The notes below the pieces were generated by a model, which saw nothing but the letters and a program-made list of their open reading frames with translations, did no database searches and was not told where the DNA came from. From an uncultured Clostridia bacterium (GTDB taxonomy: Bacteria > Bacillota > Clostridia > Oscillospirales > Acutalibacteraceae), in assembly GCA_946186245.1 (NCBI GenBank), contig CAMHMN010000028.1, forward strand, positions 1 through 34,101: DNA of 34,101 nucleotides. The letters are read 5' to 3'. The position numbers were made by a program, and so were the translations under genes. Positions 8,220-16,419 of this stretch are shown here, piece by piece. The stretch's first letter is position 1; every line of letters starts with the position of its first letter.

Positions 8220-9023
8220 TTAATAGTTTTCCTTCTTCCGGCGCGCCATATCCCTGATCTGTCTGACGTTGATCACAACGAGCAAAGCAAGCACGATGAC
8301 GAACATCAGGGCGGAGAGCGCGTTGATCTTGGGGCTGATTCGACGCTTGGTCATGGAATAGATGACCATCGGCAGCGTCTGCGCCGTGGAACCGCTGGTG
8401 AAGTAGCTGATAACAAAATCATCGAGCGACAGGGTGAAAGCCATCATCATGCCGGTGATAATGCCGGGCATGATCTCCGGAATGACCACCTTCATGAATG
8501 CCCTGAACGGAGGACAGCCCAGATCCTGCGCCGCTTCGTAAATACTCGGGTTCATCTGGTTGAGCTTGGGAAGCACCGACAGAATGACATACGGTATGCA
8601 GAAGGTGATGTGCGCAATCACCAGTGTGCCGAATCCGGGGCGAAGCAGTCCGGTTGTGCCGAACACCGCCACAAACAGCAGCATCATGGAAATACCGGTC
8701 ACGATATCCGGGTTGACCATCGGGACATTGTTGAGCGTCAGCATGACGGAACGAAGCCCCTTGTTCATCTTTTTCAGACCGACCGCCGCAGCCGTTCCGA
8801 TGACGGTGGAAACAATCGCCGCGATCACCGCCACTTCTATGGACGTCCAGAGGGCTTCCAGAATCATGTGATCCCTGAACAGATTCTCATACCACCTCAT
8901 CGAGAATCCCTTCCAGACCGAACGGCTCTTGCTCTGGTTGAAGGAAAAAACGACCAGCACCACAATCGGCGCATAGAGAAATAAGAATATCAGTCCCGTA
9001 TAAATTCTTGACAGAATTTTCAC
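8220..9023 (-). CDS. potC: Spermidine/putrescine ABC transporter permease
   Basis: 267-aa inner-membrane permease of the polyamine importer, with an N-terminal membrane segment (LIFLFLYAPIVVLVVFSF) and several further hydrophobic spans. The EAA loop that contacts the ATPase is YEAAQDLGCPPFRAF near residue 165. The start is GTG (9023), overlapping the potB stop by 4 nt (GTGA), with GGGGGG 8 nt upstream, which is classic coupling. The stop is immediately followed by the terminal repeat of the inserted cassette, so the original potC-potD junction has been interrupted. Confidence 0.95.
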   Translation of the reverse strand: MKILSRIYTGLIFLFLYAPIVVLVVFSFNQSKSRSVWKGFSMRWYENLFRDHMILEALWTSIEVAVIAAIVSTVIGTAAAVGLKKMNKGLRSVMLTLNNVPMVNPDIVTGISMMLLFVAVFGTTGLLRPGFGTLVIAHITFCIPYVILSVLPKLNQMNPSIYEAAQDLGCPPFRAFMKVVIPEIMPGIITGMMMAFTLSLDDFVISYFTSGSTAQTLPMVIYSMTKRRISPKINALSALMFVIVLALLVVINVRQIRDMARRKKENY

Positions 9024-9838
9024 ATCATCAACCCCCCTGTTTCTTCGCCGTCGTCAAATTTCTTCATCACAGCCATACTGATGAGAATCAGCACCATCAG
9101 CACAAGGGAGAGCGCTGCGCCGACATTGTAATTGGGAGCCGCGCCGACAAACAGCCGCTCGATAACGTCGCCGATCAGCGGATTGCGTCCTCCGCCGAGC
9201 ATCTGGGAAATAACAAAGGTGCTCACCGAGGGGACAAACACCATGGTGATGCCGGTGATTACGCCCGGCAGGCTGAGCGGCAGCACCACCCTGCGGAAGG
9301 TCTGCACCCGATTGGCGCCGAGATCATTCGCCGCTTCAAAGAGGCTCTTGTGTATCTTTTCCATGACGGAATAAATCGGCAGTATCATATACGGCAGGAA
9401 GTTGTAAACCATACCGAGAATAATCGCACCCTTGGTATTGATCATGTGGAAGGGACCGATACCGATTTTTCCGAGAAGCGTATTGATCAGACCGTTGTTT
9501 TCCAGAATGGTCATCCACGCGTATGTTCTCAGCAGAAAGTTCATCCACTGGGGCAGCATGAGCAGCATCATCAATGTCTGCTGCGCCATCCAGCTGGCCC
9601 TTGACATCACGTAAGCCACGGGATATCCCAGCAGCAGGCAGAGAACTGTCGCCACCGCTCCCATGACAAGCGAATCCTTGAGATATCCCCAGTAGGTTCC
9701 GATTGTTTCTATATTGGCAAGCGTAAAGGCGCCGGTCGAATCGGTGAAGGCGTACCAGCACACCATCGCCAGCGGAACCACCGTGAAAATCACGACCCAC
9801 AGCATGAAGGGCGAGGCAACCCATGAATCCTTTTTCAT
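9020..9838 (-). CDS. potB: Spermidine/putrescine ABC transporter permease
   Basis: Second permease subunit, with multiple hydrophobic segments and the EAA motif FEAANDLGANRVQTF near residue 175. A longer frame begins at a TTG at 9859, overlapping the end of potA. The ATG at 9838 has GGAGGG 6 nt upstream and begins with the usual charged MKKDSW, so this start is preferred (272 aa). It lies 13 nt after the potA stop and overlaps potC by 4 nt. PotB and PotC form the heterodimeric channel that PotA energises and PotD feeds. Confidence 0.95.
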   Translation of the reverse strand: MKKDSWVASPFMLWVVIFTVVPLAMVCWYAFTDSTGAFTLANIETIGTYWGYLKDSLVMGAVATVLCLLLGYPVAYVMSRASWMAQQTLMMLLMLPQWMNFLLRTYAWMTILENNGLINTLLGKIGIGPFHMINTKGAIILGMVYNFLPYMILPIYSVMEKIHKSLFEAANDLGANRVQTFRRVVLPLSLPGVITGITMVFVPSVSTFVISQMLGGGRNPLIGDVIERLFVGAAPNYNVGAALSLVLMVLILISMAVMKKFDDGEETGGLMM

Positions 9839-9851
9839 AAGCAGCCCTCCG

Positions 9852-10928
9852 TTATTCAAACTCTATGTCGCTTGCGTAGTCGCCGGTGTATTTCTTCATA
9901 ATGTGGATATTTTCGGGAATCACGGTCATACCGATTTCCTTGCCTTCCTCCTGGGCAACAGTGGACTGAATGATCCATTCTTCCTCTTCCCCGGGAACGT
10001 CCACATACATCTCATAGTGAACGCCCTTGAAGGTCACGGAAGTCACCGTTCCCCGGAGCGCGCTTTCTTCCTTCGGCACCACGACGATATCCTCCGGACG
10101 GACGACAACGTCGACTTCCTCGTCCTTGGCAAATCCCGTGTCAACGCACTCAAATCTCGCGCCGCAGAATTCCACATCGCAGTCGGCGTGCATGATGCCG
10201 TCGACAATATTGCTTTCGCCTATAAAGTCAGCAACAAATCCGTTCTCCGGCTCATTGTAAATGTCGATGGGCGAACCGATCTGCTGAATCACGCCGTGAT
10301 TCATGACAACGATGGTATCCGACATCGACAGAGCTTCCTCCTGGTCGTGGGTAACGTAAATAAACGTAATGCCCAGCCTGCTCTGTATGCGCTTGAGTTC
10401 CACCTGCATTTCCTGACGCAGCTTCAGATCAAGCGCGCCGAGCGGCTCGTCCAGCAGAAGCACACGCGGATCGTTGGCAAGCGCTCTGGCAATCGCCACG
10501 CGCTGCTGCTGACCGCCCGACAGTGTGGAAGTCCTGCGCTTTTCAAAGCCTTCCAGTGAAACCAGCTTGAGCATTTCTTCGACCTTAGCCTTGATCTCCG
10601 ACTCCTTCTTCTTCTGGATCCTCATGCCGAACGCGATATTCTCATACACATTCAGATGAGGAAACAGGGCGTATCGCTGAAAGACTGTGTTCAGCTTGCG
10701 CTTGTGTGGAGGCAGATCGTTGATTCGCTCCGAACCAAAAAAAACATCTCCGCTGTCCGGTTCCTGAAAACCGCCAATAATTCGGAGGGTAGTAGTTTTG
10801 CCGCACCCCGAGGGGCCCAGCAGCGTCACAAAAGTGCCGTCCTTGATATCGAGGTTAAGCTTGTCAAGGATAACCTCACCATCGAACGACACCGAGATGT
10901 TTTTAAGACTAATGATATTTTCAGACAT
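9852..10928 (-). CDS. potA: Spermidine/putrescine ABC transporter ATP-binding protein
   Basis: ATPase of the importer. It shows Walker [10 protein letters not shown] (residues 38-46), a Q-loop [10 protein letters not shown], the signature LSGGQQQR (136-143), Walker B VLLLDEP and the switch histidine in VTHDQEE, followed by a C-terminal TOBE-like regulatory region as usual for PotA/MalK. In-frame starts are GTG at 10934 (4 nt from AAAGGGGG) and ATG at 10928 (10 nt); the ATG beginning M-S-E-N is preferred, giving 358 aa. First gene of potA-B-C-(cassette)-D, with an unusually long leader. Confidence 0.95.
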   Translation of the reverse strand: MSENIISLKNISVSFDGEVILDKLNLDIKDGTFVTLLGPSGCGKTTTLRIIGGFQEPDSGDVFFGSERINDLPPHKRKLNTVFQRYALFPHLNVYENIAFGMRIQKKKESEIKAKVEEMLKLVSLEGFEKRRTSTLSGGQQQRVAIARALANDPRVLLLDEPLGALDLKLRQEMQVELKRIQSRLGITFIYVTHDQEEALSMSDTIVVMNHGVIQQIGSPIDIYNEPENGFVADFIGESNIVDGIMHADCDVEFCGARFECVDTGFAKDEEVDVVVRPEDIVVVPKEESALRGTVTSVTFKGVHYEMYVDVPGEEEEWIIQSTVAQEEGKEIGMTVIPENIHIMKKYTGDYASDIEFE

Positions 10929-10958
10929 TAGCACACATCCCCCTTTACTGAAATTTGC

Positions 10959-11049
10959 GGGACACGCGGAGCAAAGGCTGTGCCGTCGATTCGCCTGCGC
11001 GAGGATGCTCGTTTGAGCGCGGGCGAAATCGACTTGATCCGCGTTTCCC
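10959..11049. other. GC-rich folded element in the potA leader
   Basis: Nested inverted repeats suggest a three-way junction. The outer stem is 10959-10970 with 11038-11049 (11 of 12 pairs). A short GGC-TGT-GCC hairpin lies at 10976-10984. A long inner stem pairs 10985-11000 with 11017-11033, with one bulge and one T/G position that is a wobble only if the plus strand is the RNA. A further TAGCCGC/GCGGCTA hairpin lies at 11067-11073 and 11087-11093. It is far more GC-rich than the flanking intergenic DNA. It does not resemble a riboswitch I can name. It could be a dispersed repeat or a structured RNA. No protein-coding potential was found in 10935-11602. Confidence 0.5.
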
Positions 11050-11365
11050 TAGCTTTCTGCCCGACATAGCCGCACCGCAAAAGTAAGCGGCTACCAAGCC
11101 GAGGCAAATCGCAGTAAATATAGAATTAAACCGACATTGTTTGATTGAATGCCGGAATTAATTTTACGGAAGGCATGGAATAGAAAAACCTTCCAAGGAT
11201 TGCTGCCCTTTTTGTTGCTGTATTAGTTTTTTCTCTGTTTTTTTCAATACCGCACGCACCGGATTATTTATGTAATAAATCGCTTGATACCTGCCTTTTT
11301 GTCAGAGCGAACGGCGAATAGAACTTCAAAATTGCTATCATGCAAAATCAAGACCATTAGCACCT

Positions 11366-11394
11366 ATATTATCAGATTAAAATCCAAAAGTCAA
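11366..11394 (-). promoter_or_regulatory. Probable sigma-A promoter of the pot operon
   Basis: On the minus strand, TTGACT (11394-11389), 17 bp, TAATAT (11371-11366). Transcription from here would begin near 11359 and run about 430 nt before potA, passing through the GC-rich folded element. Confidence 0.7.
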
Positions 11395-11454
11395 TATATA
11401 GTTTTTCATATTTTGACTGGTTTTGCCTTTGATTTTTGTGCGCTTTAAAGCAGT

Positions 11455-11477
11455 ACAGCACTGATGTGCTGTTTTTT
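11455..11477 (+). terminator. Orphan hairpin with T-tract, or operator palindrome
   Basis: ACAGCAC-TGAT-GTGCTGT (11455-11472) is followed on the plus strand by a run of T through 11477. It has the form of an intrinsic terminator, yet no plus-strand gene precedes it. It lies midway between the divergent potA and 11603 promoters, so a repressor-binding palindrome is an alternative reading. Confidence 0.5.
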
Positions 11478-11538
11478 CCACATGAATCGACCAGACTCCG
11501 CCGACATGACGCTTATTCGTGAATTCATTGTTTTTCTA

Positions 11539-11567
11539 TTGACTATAGAAAACCCCTGTGTTAAAAT
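11539..11567 (+). promoter_or_regulatory. Sigma-A promoter of the 11603 gene
   Basis: TTGACT (11539-11544), 17 bp, TAAAAT (11562-11567). Start is expected near 11574, a short leader of about 30 nt. Probably also transcribes the VanW gene 40 nt downstream of the first gene. Confidence 0.75.
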
Positions 11568-11602
11568 AGCATTGTATCTTTTTTAAAGGGAATGATTATA
11601 CT

Positions 11603-12133
11603 ATGACCCCTTCGGAATTTGCCGGACAATGGAAGCGTTCGCCCATCATCAGATTCAGGCTTTCCTGTGCCGATGGGCTGAGCGAGATCACCTCTGCGGC
11701 TCTGAAAGATTACGGATTGCCCCAGACCGCCGAGCCGTGGCTCAGCTTCATGGAATTTGCCGCCATGGACAGGCAGATTTCGTCCTCGCTTGAAACGAAG
11801 GGGCTTTTCCCCATCGGCAGTCTGGCAAACGGCAGCTTTCTTTGTATAGAAAAAACGTCCGACAGACTTATGATATTTGACCCGTTCGATCCGGACGAGG
11901 AGTGGATGCTCAATTCTTCACTGGAAGCGCTGTACGGCTGCATTTTTCTGTATGACGCCTTTATTGAAGAGGTCAACCGACGCAACCCCCATTATTCCTC
12001 TGATTTCAAAATACCAGACGGTATGCTGAATGAGCTGACCAGACAACTCACCGCCTGTGACCCGGACGCTATCAGCAGCAGGGGCTTCTGGTACTGTGAA
12101 CTGAAAGCGCTCGACGACAGCACGCTATCATAA
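11603..12133 (+). CDS. Hypothetical protein, possibly SUKH/SMI1-KNR4-like
   Basis: 176-aa soluble protein. The order LKDYGLPQTAEPWLSF, then IGSLANGSFLCIEKTSDRLMIFDPF, resembles the SUKH superfamily (a compact alpha/beta fold seen in many bacterial immunity proteins), in which a Leu-Pro strand is followed by a G-x-G turn and a hydrophobic strand with Asp. This is a pattern impression only. No toxin gene is adjacent. The start ATG has AAAGGG about 12 nt upstream, a somewhat long spacing. No membrane segments or signal peptide. Likely co-transcribed with the downstream VanW gene. Confidence 0.8.
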   Translation: MTPSEFAGQWKRSPIIRFRLSCADGLSEITSAALKDYGLPQTAEPWLSFMEFAAMDRQISSSLETKGLFPIGSLANGSFLCIEKTSDRLMIFDPFDPDEEWMLNSSLEALYGCIFLYDAFIEEVNRRNPHYSSDFKIPDGMLNELTRQLTACDPDAISSRGFWYCELKALDDSTLS

Positions 12134-12173
12134 TTCAACTTATCTCATTATATAAGAGGCTGGTGTTTTTCAT

Positions 12174-13766
12174 ATGAATTCCAGACGCAGGTACGCTAAA
12201 ACCGAATACAAGATCCAATGGAGTGACTTACGGAAATTAGGAATACGCTTTTATTCCGGACTCGCCATTATACTGCTCGTGCTGTTCGGCTCGATTTATT
12301 ATTCCATCTTTGTGACGCTTCTTCCGGTGGAAGTGAATAATTCCATGCCCTATATGACCTCGGAAACCATTGCGCTCTCTATGCAGCCGGCCGTTTCACA
12401 GAACCTTTCCGACCGACGTTTCACCCTGAAGGTAAATGACAAGGAGACGGAATTCAGGCTGGGGGATTTTGAATTCACCGCATCTCCCTATCAAAACGGT
12501 CATTCAGAGGAAGTCACCTACAAGGACGCAAAAGGCAAAGAAAAAACCAAAACAATGACCACCATCGGAACTCTCTGTTTCAACGAAACGGCAGTGCATA
12601 ATTTCATCTACAAGCTGGCCAAGGAATACGGCACTCCCATGATCGCGCCAAAATACAAGATCAGCGGCGACAAGCTGACGGTCTACAAGGGCACCGACGG
12701 CGTCGGAATTGATTACGACAGTCTGATCACCACTGTTTCGGAACGCATCAAGGCCGACGATTACAGCCCTATTTCCACCAAGATTGTCACCCTTACTACC
12801 CCCGAAGTGGATATCGACAAAATCTATAAAGAAGTCAAATGTGAGCCCGCCAATGCCTTCGTCACGGAGAATTCCGCCGGCAAGCCCAAATTCACCGCCG
12901 ATATCATCGGCAAGGATTTCGATCTCGAAGCGGCGAGACGCACTATTCAGTCCCAGTCCGACAAGAGCAAATGGACCATCAAGCTGGCGCTGACCTACCC
13001 CAAAATCAGTCTGAAAGAAGTCCGCGCGCCTTACTGTCTCGACGTTCTCTCAACCTGCACCACTTCCTACAAGGGTTCCAGCAAGGAGCGAAGCAACAAT
13101 GTCGAGCAGGCTGCCAGCAATGTCAACACCTACGGCGATTTTACCGACGGATTCGTGATGCAGCCGGGCGAGGAATTTTCCTTCAACACCGTGGTGGGCG
13201 AACGCACCGCAAAAAACGGCTTCATGAAGGCGCCGGTCTATCTGTCATCCGGCTCCAGCGAGGATTACGGCGGAGGCATCTGCCAGGTTTCCACAACGAT
13301 CTACTGCGCTGCGCTTTACGCCAACCTTCAGATTACCGAAAGGCACAACCACATCTACGTCATTCATTACTGGCCGACCGAAGGCTGCGACGCAACAGTG
13401 GACTGGGGACATCTCGATTTCAGAATCAAGAACAACAAGGATTATCCCATCAAAATTAAGATGACTTACGACAAAAAGAAGCTCACTGCTACCATCACCG
13501 GCACAGAGGACGGAATAACCGCCAAAATGACCGCCGACGTGGAAACGGTCGTTCCCTATCAGACACATTACAAATATCCCAACGCCAATAATCCCGAAGG
13601 CAAAATAACCGGCGGCGACAAAGGCAAGATCATCAGAGTCTGGAAATACGTCTATCAGAACGGCAAGCTGATTGAAAAGAAAAAGGTTTCCTACGACAGC
13701 TACAAGCCGCTGGATAAAACCGTCTACACCAAAAACCTGCCTGAAGGGGCGCGGTACGGCAGTTAA
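12174..13766 (+). CDS. VanW family protein with N-terminal membrane anchor
   Basis: 530-aa envelope protein. A basic cytoplasmic N-terminus and one membrane helix (about residues 28-52) are followed by an extracellular region that resembles the peptidoglycan-binding-4-like repeats often found in front of VanW. The VanW domain covers about residues 320-435, with PGEEFSFNTVVGERT, then GGGICQVSTTIYCAAL and the H-N-H-I-Y-V-I-H-Y motif. The C-terminal 70 residues (ending in KKVSYDSYKPLDKTV) resemble a G5-type module. VanW was named from a vancomycin-resistance cluster, but its biochemical role is not established; many Clostridia carry several copies without van genes. Converges with gpr 6 nt downstream, with no clear terminator between them. 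Confidence 0.9.
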   Translation: MNSRRRYAKTEYKIQWSDLRKLGIRFYSGLAIILLVLFGSIYYSIFVTLLPVEVNNSMPYMTSETIALSMQPAVSQNLSDRRFTLKVNDKETEFRLGDFEFTASPYQNGHSEEVTYKDAKGKEKTKTMTTIGTLCFNETAVHNFIYKLAKEYGTPMIAPKYKISGDKLTVYKGTDGVGIDYDSLITTVSERIKADDYSPISTKIVTLTTPEVDIDKIYKEVKCEPANAFVTENSAGKPKFTADIIGKDFDLEAARRTIQSQSDKSKWTIKLALTYPKISLKEVRAPYCLDVLSTCTTSYKGSSKERSNNVEQAASNVNTYGDFTDGFVMQPGEEFSFNTVVGERTAKNGFMKAPVYLSSGSSEDYGGGICQVSTTIYCAALYANLQITERHNHIYVIHYWPTEGCDATVDWGHLDFRIKNNKDYPIKIKMTYDKKKLTATITGTEDGITAKMTADVETVVPYQTHYKYPNANNPEGKITGGDKGKIIRVWKYVYQNGKLIEKKKVSYDSYKPLDKTVYTKNLPEGARYGS

Positions 13767-13772
13767 AGAGGC

Positions 13773-14600
13773 TTAAAACAGCTTCATGATCTCCGTGGGA
13801 TGAAGATGCGGCTGCAGGGCGCCGTTGACGGCGGACGCAATGAATCTCGCCGCGCGGTCGGTCAGCAGATCGATTTCACGCGGCGTTATCATCATATTGG
13901 ATGCCGTATCGGCTCTGTCCTCCGGATGAAGCCCGGCAACAGTCGGAACACCCAGCGAAATGACCTTCGCGCCGAGATAGGCGCTGTCAATGCAGGGGCG
14001 GTCGTTTCCTACCCCGGAACCGGGAGAAATGCCGGTGTCACAGATCTGCAATGTTTTGCCCAGCCGCGAAAGGCTTTTCGCCGCCATAGCGTCAATCACC
14101 ACAACCGCCGACGGCCTGAGCCCTTCACAAAGCCATTTGATATGCTCCGCGGCTTCTATTCCGGTCTGCCCGAGCACGCCCGGCGCGATCACCACAGTCT
14201 GCCGCAACGGAGCCAGTCCGCATTTTTCGGCCAGTTCACCCGGGATGTGCCGCGTGGCAAGTATTCTGCTCACCGATTTTGGGCCGATCGAGTCGGGCGT
14301 GATGGAGGAATTGCCCAATCCTGCCGCCAGCACACAACCGTGCTCCGGCAGCAGTTCGCGCAGGATGTCGGCCGCCGCCTCAAAACATTCGTCAGGCTCA
14401 AAAGCCGCGTCGGAAAAGGGCAGCATTTCCAGGGTGTAATACTTCCCCTGCGGTTTGCCGATCAGATCAGCGGCTTCCTTGTTCCTGATGACCGTGCGTG
14501 TGACGGTTACTCCGTTGATTACGCTGACATCAGAGGTTATCCCTTCCTTGTCTTGCACTTCCTCTGCAAGCTCAATCGTCAGATCCGTGCGGTAATTCAT
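13773..14600 (-). CDS. gpr: GPR endopeptidase (germination protease)
   Basis: Aspartic-type protease that degrades small acid-soluble spore proteins at germination; made as a zymogen in the forespore. The N-terminal YRTDLTIELAEE matches the propeptide/cleavage region. The core GLGNSSITPDSIGPKSV and the block VVVIDAMAAKSLSRLG followed by ICDTGISPGSGVGN are diagnostic; the aspartates in ITPD and VIDA correspond to positions thought to be catalytic. At 275 aa it is shorter than the Bacillus enzyme but in the range of clostridial ones. ATG preceded by GGAGAG. Its presence marks the organism as a probable endospore former. Confidence 0.94.
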   Translation of the reverse strand: MNYRTDLTIELAEEVQDKEGITSDVSVINGVTVTRTVIRNKEAADLIGKPQGKYYTLEMLPFSDAAFEPDECFEAAADILRELLPEHGCVLAAGLGNSSITPDSIGPKSVSRILATRHIPGELAEKCGLAPLRQTVVIAPGVLGQTGIEAAEHIKWLCEGLRPSAVVVIDAMAAKSLSRLGKTLQICDTGISPGSGVGNDRPCIDSAYLGAKVISLGVPTVAGLHPEDRADTASNMMITPREIDLLTDRAARFIASAVNGALQPHLHPTEIMKLF

Positions 14601-14643
14601 GGATTAATCTGCTCTCCTTGCTGTGATGGTTTTCATTTATCTC

Positions 14644-14674
14644 TATCATACCCCCATTTTATTGCAAAAATTCA
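14644..14674 (-). promoter_or_regulatory. Candidate forespore-type promoter of gpr
   Basis: On the minus strand, TGAATT, 18 bp, TATGATA. This loosely resembles sigma-G/sigma-F promoters (TGAATA-type -35, CATACTA-type -10); no good sigma-A promoter was found in the same gap. gpr is a forespore gene in Bacillus. The match is weak. Confidence 0.3.
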
Positions 14675-14754
14675 TAATTTTACTGTATTCTTATCGGCGG
14701 ATATGTCAGAAAATGACATCGCTGAATAAATTTTGAAAAAAATAAAAAAAAATG

Positions 14755-14783
14755 TTGCATTTTAGATTGATTCATGTTAGAAT
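14755..14783 (+). promoter_or_regulatory. Sigma-A promoter of rpsT
   Basis: TTGCAT (14755-14760), 17 bp, TAGAAT (14778-14783). Transcription would start about 14790, shortly before the Shine-Dalgarno. A small palindrome ATGTCA-N5-TGACAT lies upstream at 14703-14719. Confidence 0.65.
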
Positions 14784-14822
14784 TGACTTATGCGACTGAA
14801 CCCGAATAAGGAGGTGTTTACT

Positions 14823-15083
14823 GTGGCCAACATTAAGTCCGCAAAGAAGAGAGTGCTTGTTACCGCAAGCAAGACCGCCCGTAACAAGGCTACCAAGTCC
14901 AACCTTAAGACCATCATCAAGAAGGCTGAGGCAACCATCGCAGAAGGCGGTGACAGCCAGGAGGCAATCCGTCTCGCCATCAAGAGAATTGACCAGGCTC
15001 AGGCAAAGGGAATTCTCCACAAGAATACCGCAGCAAGAAGAAAGTCCAAGCTGGTTCGCAAGCTGAATAACGTCAATGCGTAA
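14823..15083 (+). CDS. rpsT: 30S ribosomal protein S20
   Basis: Binds 16S rRNA early in small-subunit assembly. The sequence is a typical basic helical S20: ANIKSAKKR at the N-terminus, then KSNLKTIIKKAE and HKNTAARRKSKL. The start is GTG at 14823, preceded by AAGGAGGTG at 14808-14816; the upstream in-frame ATG at 14790 lies before this Shine-Dalgarno and near the transcription start, so it is not used. Length of 86 aa fits the family. Monocistronic, with its own promoter and tandem hairpins downstream. Confidence 0.97.
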   Translation: MANIKSAKKRVLVTASKTARNKATKSNLKTIIKKAEATIAEGGDSQEAIRLAIKRIDQAQAKGILHKNTAARRKSKLVRKLNNVNA

Positions 15084-15147
15084 TTGAGTGACGCCCCACA
15101 GCTTTTCGTTGTTGCTGTATGATTGCAGTCTATGCAATGTCAAAATT

Positions 15148-15169
15148 CGACGATGAAGTTCCATCGTCG
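15148..15169 (+). other. Small hairpin 3' of rpsT
   Basis: CGACGATG (15148-15155) pairs perfectly with 15162-15169 around a 6-nt loop. No T-tract follows, so it may stabilise the 3' end ahead of the true terminator just downstream. Confidence 0.5.
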
Positions 15170-15172
15170 TCC

Positions 15173-15223
15173 AAAGCGGAGCAATTGCCGATGAAGTTTC
15201 ACGGTGTTTGCTCCGCTTTTATT
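15173..15223 (+). terminator. rpsT terminator
   Basis: Perfect 12-bp stem AAAGCGGAGCAA (15173-15184) with 15208-15219, 23-nt loop, followed by T-rich TTTTATTTG. Confidence 0.8.
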
Positions 15224-15254
15224 TGAATGTTGTGTAAATTGTACCAAATAGTAA

Positions 15255-15283
15255 TTGACAAATGAATCAATTACGTGTAAAAT
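15255..15283 (+). promoter_or_regulatory. Sigma-A promoter of the 55-aa membrane protein gene
   Basis: TTGACA (15255-15260), 17 bp, TAAAAT (15278-15283). It produces a leader of about 120 nt that contains a possible CCGAC/GTCGG stem (15332-15336 and 15355-15359). The 15084-15410 gap otherwise holds only the rpsT hairpins. Confidence 0.8.
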
Positions 15284-15410
15284 AAATGCTAGTGAATTAT
15301 AATTCTCTCTTGAATTATATCAATCATTTTGCCGACTGCTCCAAAAAGGCTTGCGTCGGGGGGATCGTATTTTTCACTAAACTTGTATTTCTTTTAAGGA
15401 GTGTTGTCTT

Positions 15411-15578
15411 ATGGATAAGAAACAGGAATCTTTGAGTCTCTGGACTATCATCGGCTTGATCGCGGCAGTTGCGGCTGTCGTCGCCTCTGTCACCACAGCG
15501 ATGATCATCATCAAGAAGAAGGAAAAGGAAAAGGAAGACCGCGAGCTGCAGGAATACCTCGATTATTCCATCCAGTAA
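15411..15578 (+). CDS. Small single-pass membrane protein (55 aa)
   Basis: ATG at 15411 with AAGGAG 9 nt upstream, stop at 15576-15578. The product has a short polar N-terminus, one hydrophobic helix (about residues 11-35, WTIIGLIAAVAAVVASV then TTAMIII), and a strongly charged tail of alternating Lys and Glu ending in LQEYLDYSIQ. Topology is probably N-out/C-in by the positive-inside rule, with the tail in the cytoplasm. It has its own promoter, a long leader and a strong terminator, so it is a real monocistronic gene. I do not recognise a function. Confidence 0.85.
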   Translation: MDKKQESLSLWTIIGLIAAVAAVVASVTTAMIIIKKKEKEKEDRELQEYLDYSIQ

Positions 15579-15633
15579 TTTTTCCTCACGCCGCGGCGCT
15601 GCACCCTGAAGCAGTCGTTATCTTCATAGAAAT

Positions 15634-15685
15634 AAACGGCGGGATTTGTCATAACGGTTTGACGGATTCCCGCCGTTTGTTTTTT
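15634..15685 (+). terminator. Terminator of the 55-aa membrane protein gene
   Basis: AAACGGCGGGA (15634-15644) pairs perfectly with 15668-15678, 23-nt loop, followed by G and six T. It isolates the small gene from the response regulator that starts at 15717. Confidence 0.88.
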
Positions 15686-15716
15686 AATTCCTACAAAGGT
15701 ATGGAGCTGACAGCGT

Positions 15717-16400
15717 ATGAGTAAAATCTTGATCATCGAGGACAGTGCCGACATTAACGCCCTTCTCACAGAAACGCTTGCGTCGGCAGGATTTGAAACC
15801 GAGTCTGCCTTTGACGGACTGAACGGTCAGAAAGCCGCTCTCTCCGAAAGGCATGACCTCATTATCACCGACATCATGCTGCCCTATATCTGCGGCGACG
15901 AAATTCTGCGCAAGCTGCGGGAAAGAAGTAATGTTCCCGTCATTGTCATCTCCGCCAAGGACATGGTCAGCACTAAAATCGACCTGCTGAAAATGGGCGC
16001 AGACGATTATATTACAAAGCCTTTTGACTTGGGAGAAGTGGTTGCCCGCGTGGAAACCGCTCTCAGGCGTGCAGGCAGAGGAACAGCCTCTTCGTGTGCC
16101 GTGCTGAAATACAAGGATATCGAGCTGGACTGCTCCGACATGCGTGTGACCGTCGGCGGCAGAGAAGTAAAATGCACCGCCAAAGAAACGCAGATTCTCG
16201 AAATGCTTCTGCGAAACCCCGACAAGGTATTCACCAAGTCCAATATATACGAATCCGTCTGGCAGGAGGATTATCTTGGCGACGACAACGCGGTCAAGAC
16301 CCATATCAGCAACCTGCGCAGCAAGCTGGAACGCCTCAGCCCCGGCAATCAGTATATTGAAACGGTCTGGGGTCTGGGATACAGACTTTACAAAATCTAG
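15717..16400 (+). CDS. OmpR/PhoB-family response regulator
   Basis: 227-aa DNA-binding response regulator. The receiver domain (1-120) has the acidic pocket E8-D9, phospho-acceptor D52 in ITDIMLP, S79 and K101 in ITKPF. A winged-helix effector domain (about 128-225) includes CTAKETQILEMLLRNPDKVFTK and ends in TVWGLGYRLYKI, both typical of OmpR/PhoB members. ATG preceded by GGAG at about 11 nt. No histidine kinase gene is adjacent; the next gene, 19 nt downstream, is unrelated. It is therefore an orphan regulator here and its target and signal cannot be inferred. Confidence 0.94.
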   Translation: MSKILIIEDSADINALLTETLASAGFETESAFDGLNGQKAALSERHDLIITDIMLPYICGDEILRKLRERSNVPVIVISAKDMVSTKIDLLKMGADDYITKPFDLGEVVARVETALRRAGRGTASSCAVLKYKDIELDCSDMRVTVGGREVKCTAKETQILEMLLRNPDKVFTKSNIYESVWQEDYLGDDNAVKTHISNLRSKLERLSPGNQYIETVWGLGYRLYKI

Positions 16401-16419
16401 AGAATAGAGATGAATTGAA

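Noticed and set aside
10935-11602. A known riboswitch in the pot leader
   Set aside because: No conserved core of any riboswitch class that I know could be matched to the folded element.
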